In this document: in pieces, positions 18,209 to 21,756 of the stretch | Numbering within the stretch: the first letter of the stretch is position 1 | How the letters are laid out: every line of letters starts with the position of its first letter | DNA from: Apostichopus californicus | Lineage: Eukaryota; Echinodermata; Holothuroidea; Aspidochirotida; Stichopodidae | NCBI GenBank assembly: GCA_020650975.1 | Contig: JAIPMN010010679.1 | Span: forward strand, 1-21,756 | Direction: 5' to 3' | Length of the DNA stretch: 21,756 nt | Made by a program: the position numbers and the translations under genes | Notes under the pieces: model-generated | Seen by the model: the letters and a program-made list of their open reading frames with translations, nothing else | Told to the model about the DNA's origin: nothing | Database searches by the model: none

Positions 18209-21200
18209 CTGTGACAAAATATAAAGAAACAGTCTATTGAATCCCACCTTTGAAAAGCAAGAAATTTAGCTGTCATGATATCAAACTAGTACCCAACGTA
18301 TCTACTACCATAAATGGCTACTTGTGTATACCTAGTTCACATTTCATCTAACTACCACACCTTCCAACGAACCATCAATAAAACCATGTCCATCTAAAAA
18401 AGTACCAAGCTTAAGTTTCTAGTCAATCACAATGTCTTTTGAAAACCTTTTTTTCCCTATCATAAGCCCTGTTTTTGTAGATATCTGTAATATTATTGTT
18501 TTCCTGTGGATATGATAATTCTTTATTTCTTGCCATTCATCAATATTATACATATTAATACAAATTGTTGCTGTAATACGATTATTGTAAACATAATCGG
18601 ACTGTCTGTATTAACTTGAGAAGTTTCTTACGCATTTGGCCAAAACATTTTTTCTCAATGCTTTTATTGTCTCCCTGGCAACAATCTTGCTACCAATGGC
18701 TGCTTGTATTGCAACTTCGTAGAGTTGTCTCGGAATGGAATCTTTCAGTTTGGCACAGACCGCTTTGCCAACTTCTCTGGACTTAGTTCTGTGAACGATG
18801 ATTGCCAGTTCGTCGACCTCCTTGCTGTTGAGCAAGATACGAAGCTTTATCAAGTCGGCTTCTTGATAACCGCTATCCTCATAATCAAAGCTGGAACAAA
18901 ACAGATTTAAACAATTAGGGATTGAGCAAACATGTAATAAAAGATTTAATGAAAAATTAACAAATTAAGGATTATGTCATAACTAAGCAAAATTTTTTGA
19001 TTTGCTGCTGAAGTAATCCTCATTATTTCACTAAGCAGGTAATGCATTGGGAAATATCAACTCTCACTGGAGAGATTTTAGTCATCTGTCAAATGGACCT
19101 TGGATATATGTGAACAGTTTCAGCCAGACTAAAAATTGATAAGAAAGGGTTTGTCAAGTCACATAAATGTCCCCACAATTCTAAACAATATTAAACAGCG
19201 GTAAATAATGCTAATACATGAACGTACAGTTTAGGAACATGCAGTTATCCAGAGTAAATAACTCAGAATGACAAAAAGAAACTTATTTTGTAAAATAGCC
19301 GAGGATTGAAAATTAATCTGTTTATTACCTTGCATAACCAGAGGACACCGACTTCAACTGGTCGAAAAAATCCACCACAACTTCATTTAATGGTAATCTG
19401 TACTTGAGGTAGATTCTACTGCTATCCACGTACGTAAGACTCTCTTGCTCACCTCTCTTCCTCTGCATTGACGAAAGGAAACACAAGAAGTCTGTGAAGT
19501 TACAATCTGGAATGTTTGGTTATCTCAGATGGATTAAGTCTTGAATAAAGTGGTTGTATTGATGTTGTGTGAATGCAAAGACTGAAAGGGGAGGGAGGGG
19601 GGAAGAGGGGGGAGGAGGGGTAGGAAGGTGATAGTGTGCAAACACTTCAGGTCAAAAGGTATAAAATGTTTACATATTTTGTGGACTTTTGAATCAAAGT
19701 TGGTAATTTTTAACTGTTCAGGTTGTACTGTACATATCAGTCAAACATTTATGTCCTATACAATGAATGTAATGTTTTGTAATATTCTGTCTGTCACTGG
19801 GTGGAGTGGAGGGGGGGGGAAGGATGTTTTCCCCTTGATTTTGTTCTGGTGGGGGTGGGTGGTGTACAGGTAAGATATGTGGCTGTCCCCCTGCCTTGTA
19901 TAGTTACAGAGTACTTACAGTACAAAGGTTTATAACTTCTCTAAGATATTCATCTGGAGTGATGATGGTACCCAGGACCATAGGCTCATAGAAACACTCA
20001 GCTTGTTGGGGGTCAGGAAACTGTGGATGGAACGATATGCTGAAGTTAGGTGATTACAAGCAATTGTTATAATTGTCACCTCATATGTGATTTTGAACTG
20101 ACTCATTCTCTTAATCCTTTCTCTCCCCCCATACCCCCCCACCCCCTTCGATTCCTTGCCTCCACAACAGAGATGTATCAGTGTAGAATCATCAAATCCA
20201 ACTAAATGATGGTCATTGTAAATACTGAGTAATAGCATAAGTATGAGTCGTTGGGTGCTTGTGCGCATTATTGCAAGCATACGTATACATTCTATGCAAA
20301 TAATAACTTAATTCTAACTTATTCTATTTTTAAACAAAGTTGAAAATTTGAGCATTGCATGGAAACTGTTAATATTAACAGTTTTGGAGCAATCAGTTTT
20401 GGAGGTTACAATCAAAACACACGTAAGCACACAAACAAAAGCTTAATAATGATAGTCTATCACAAATGCAGCATTGGAAGCACAACTTAGTGTAGAGAAG
20501 CCCCTTTGTAGCCCACCGTTTAGTTCCTATGACTGGTCATGGAAAATTTCCCAAATTATTCTGAAAATAAGTTGTTTCACCCATGGATGGATTTAAAGTA
20601 AGAATGCAGAAAGAATAATAAAGATAATAATTAGAAGACCTACTCAATAATTCTCTTACATTGGCAGGGTTCTGTATAATTATTTCCTGGTTAGGTCCAT
20701 ACAGCTTTTGGTTTGTTTTGGTGGATTTAAGCTTTGCCTTGAATGGAACGCTCGGAACGGTCACGATTACATTTGCATTGTACTCCTGTTCCAGCCTCTG
20801 ATTAAAGACGTCCATGTGTAGTAAGCCCAGGAAACCAAGCCTCCAACCTTGGCCTAATGCTGGGCTGGAAAAATAATTGCCAGTGGTTAAAGAAATTATG
20901 ATTAAAAATGATATTTGTAACTCACAAGACCTCACAAGAAATACAAGTATTTCTATAAAGGAAGAACACATATATGTTACAAAACTGTGGAGGATACTTT
21001 GGTATAGACAGACTTGCTTTTTCATTTAATGTCAGTCTATCAATGATATCACACATACCTGCTGTCCCTGTTTACTGTGACACTGCCATCATTTATTGTC
21101 AGTCTATCAATGATATCACACATAACTGCTATCCCTGTTGACTCTGACACTGCTATCATTTAATGTTAGTCTATCAATGATATCACACATACCTTCTGTC

Positions 21201-21756
21201 CCTGTTGATTGTGACACTGCTATCATTTAATGTTAGTCTATCAATGATATCACACATATCTGCTGTCCCTATTGACTGTGACACTGCATTACAATAACTC
21301 AATGTTAATCTATCAATGATATCACATATACCTGCTGTCACTGTTGACTGTGACACTGCTATCATTTAATGTCAGTCTATCAATGATATCACACATACCT
21401 GCTGTCCCTGTTGACTGTGACACTGCTATCATTTAAAGTCAGTCTGTCAATGATATCACACATACCTGCTGTCTCTGTTGACTGTGACACTGCTATCATT
21501 TAATGTCAGTCTATCAATGATATCACACATACCTGCTGTCCCTGTTGACTGTGACACTGCTATCATTTAATGTCAGTCTATCAATGATATCACACATACC
21601 TGCTGTCTCTGTTGACTGTGACACTGTTATCATTTAATGTCAGTCTATCAATGATATCACACATACCTGCTGTCTCTGTTGACTGTGACACTGCTATCAT
21701 TTAATGTCAGTCTATCAATGATATCACACATACCTGCTGTCCCTGTTGACTGTGAC
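18083..21756 (-). CDS. GUF1: GUF1, mitochondrial LepA/EF4 GTPase (C-terminal part)
   Basis: Minus-strand exons in transcript order: 20660-20864, 19919-20020, 19329-19462, 18632-18890, 18083-18208 (TGA stop). All are GT-AG with consistent phases. They give the last 275 or so of about 650-670 residues. The earlier exon ends within or beyond the repeat at the right edge, and the G domain is off the window. GUF1 is the mitochondrial form of bacterial LepA/EF4, a ribosome-binding GTPase of the matrix that affects elongation and remodels stalled ribosomes. Family marks seen: [20 protein letters not shown] (end of domain III), [12 protein letters not shown] and SSGYASFDYED (domain V), [20 protein letters not shown] and [16 protein letters not shown] (LepA-specific C-terminal domain). 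The C-terminal domain is complete with no lesion. Confidence 0.97.
18209..18631 (-). other. GUF1 intron
   Basis: A 423-base AT-rich intron between the last two exons. Nothing recognisable beyond the splice signals. Confidence 0.75.
18632..18890 (-). CDS. GUF1: GUF1 exon 4 of 5 visible
   Basis: The exon begins with one base completing a Ser codon, then [80 protein letters not shown] and NVLAKC. It spans the end of domain V and most of the C-terminal domain. It keeps the IPRQ and AIQAAIG motifs that are almost invariant in LepA. The donor is TGC|GTAAGA. Confidence 0.97.
18891..19328 (-). other. GUF1 intron
   Basis: A 438-base AT-rich intron in which I recognise nothing. Confidence 0.75.
19329..19462 (-). 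CDS. GUF1: GUF1 exon 3 of 5 visible
   Basis: Phase 0 start, phase 2 end: [20 protein letters not shown], then [20 protein letters not shown] and SGYA plus a split Ser. It corresponds to the EF-G domain V fold; [15 protein letters not shown] resembles bacterial PMAEVVLDFFDRLKS. The donor is GCAAG|GTAATA. Confidence 0.96.
19463..19918 (-). other. GUF1 intron with two G-rich tracts
   Basis: A 456-base intron. Plus-strand G runs lie at about 19587-19622 and 19803-19862, so the transcript carries C-rich tracts here. No element was recognised. Confidence 0.7.
19919..20020 (-). CDS. GUF1: GUF1 exon 2 of 5 visible
   Basis: An exon of 34 codons, phase 0: [20 protein letters not shown], then [14 protein letters not shown]. 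This is the start of domain V and matches human [14 protein letters not shown] (from memory). The acceptor is CATCCACAG and the donor is ACT|GTAAGT. Confidence 0.96.
20021..20659 (-). other. GUF1 intron with a 22-bp perfect palindrome
   Basis: A 639-base intron. The palindrome AAACTGTTAATATTAACAGT plus TT lies at 20363-20384. Polypyrimidine and C-run sequence (CTCTCCCCCCATACCCCCCC) lies near 20120-20142. Nothing else was recognised. Confidence 0.7.
20660..20864 (-). CDS. GUF1: GUF1 exon 1 of 5 visible
   Basis: The acceptor is TTATTTTTCCAG; one base completes a split codon, then [60 protein letters not shown] and IIIQNPAN, donor AAT|GTAAGA in phase 0. The signature [12 protein letters not shown] is diagnostic of LepA/GUF1 domain III. 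The codon split needs an upstream exon ending in two bases; AG from the repeat-borne donor gives Ser, as in the human DSSLALG (from memory). Confidence 0.97.
21024..21756 (-). repeat. 67-bp array built from a GUF1 exon end and its donor
   Basis: Eleven units start with TCAATGATATCACA at 21040, 21107, 21174, 21241, 21313, 21380, 21447, 21514, 21581, 21648 and 21715; the spacing is 67 bp, once 72. The array runs off the right edge. On the minus strand a unit reads [18 protein letters not shown] followed by AG|GTATGTGTGA. The peptide matches GUF1 just before the next exon (human [17 protein letters not shown], from memory) and the donor has the phase that exon needs. The copies at 21107 and 21241 have lost the GT. 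The true exon end may be one of the rightmost copies or lie outside the window. Confidence 0.93.

Noticed and set aside
17568-18224. 218-codon plus-strand open frame rich in Cys, Ser and Leu
   Set aside because: It is made by the stop-free 35-bp array and the antisense of the GUF1 last exon. Other plus frames are open for the same reason.
1-21756. CRISPR array or phage-type system suggested by regular repeats
   Set aside because: The repeats are direct head-to-tail units without unique spacers, and the window is clearly animal nuclear DNA with introns.

Overview
The window looks like animal nuclear DNA, most likely from a marine invertebrate; an echinoderm would fit, but the sequence does not prove it. 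It is AT-rich, its genes are split into short exons with GT-AG introns, and it carries many minisatellites and two short inverted-repeat (MITE-like) elements. The two recognisable genes are both host genes on the minus strand, head to tail. No bacterial operon, viral element, CRISPR array or RNA gene could be supported.

Gene 1 (7308-14820, minus) is CCDC138, a coiled-coil protein with a conserved helical C-terminal half. Twelve exons join in consistent phase to give about 607 residues ending in a TAG stop. The extreme N-terminus (roughly 60 residues by comparison with the human protein as remembered) was not found. It should lie between 14821 and about 18000.

Gene 2 (18083 to beyond the right edge, minus) is GUF1, the mitochondrial LepA/EF4 GTPase. 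Five exons give the last 275 or so residues: the end of domain III, the EF-G-like domain V and the LepA-specific C-terminal domain, ending in TGA. The G domain is off the window. The two proteins have no known functional link.

Layout: 1-5100 is AT-rich sequence without a supported gene. 5128-5410 is a G-rich purine tract. 6157-6560 is an 89-bp tandem array. 7308-14820 is CCDC138, with a degenerate repeat, a 59-bp array, a probable false assembly gap and a 248-bp MITE in its introns. 14821-17680 is intergenic and holds a 559-bp MITE. 17682-18036 is a 35-bp array just past the GUF1 stop. 18083-20864 holds the GUF1 exons. 21024 to the end is a 67-bp array.

The most notable observation is that last array. 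Read on the minus strand, each unit contains the end of the preceding GUF1 exon together with its 5' splice site. The tandem repeat therefore seems to have grown out of an exon-intron boundary, leaving about eleven copies of the boundary (eight or nine with an intact GT donor) in front of the next intron. The copies nearest the exon are almost identical and those farthest away are decayed.
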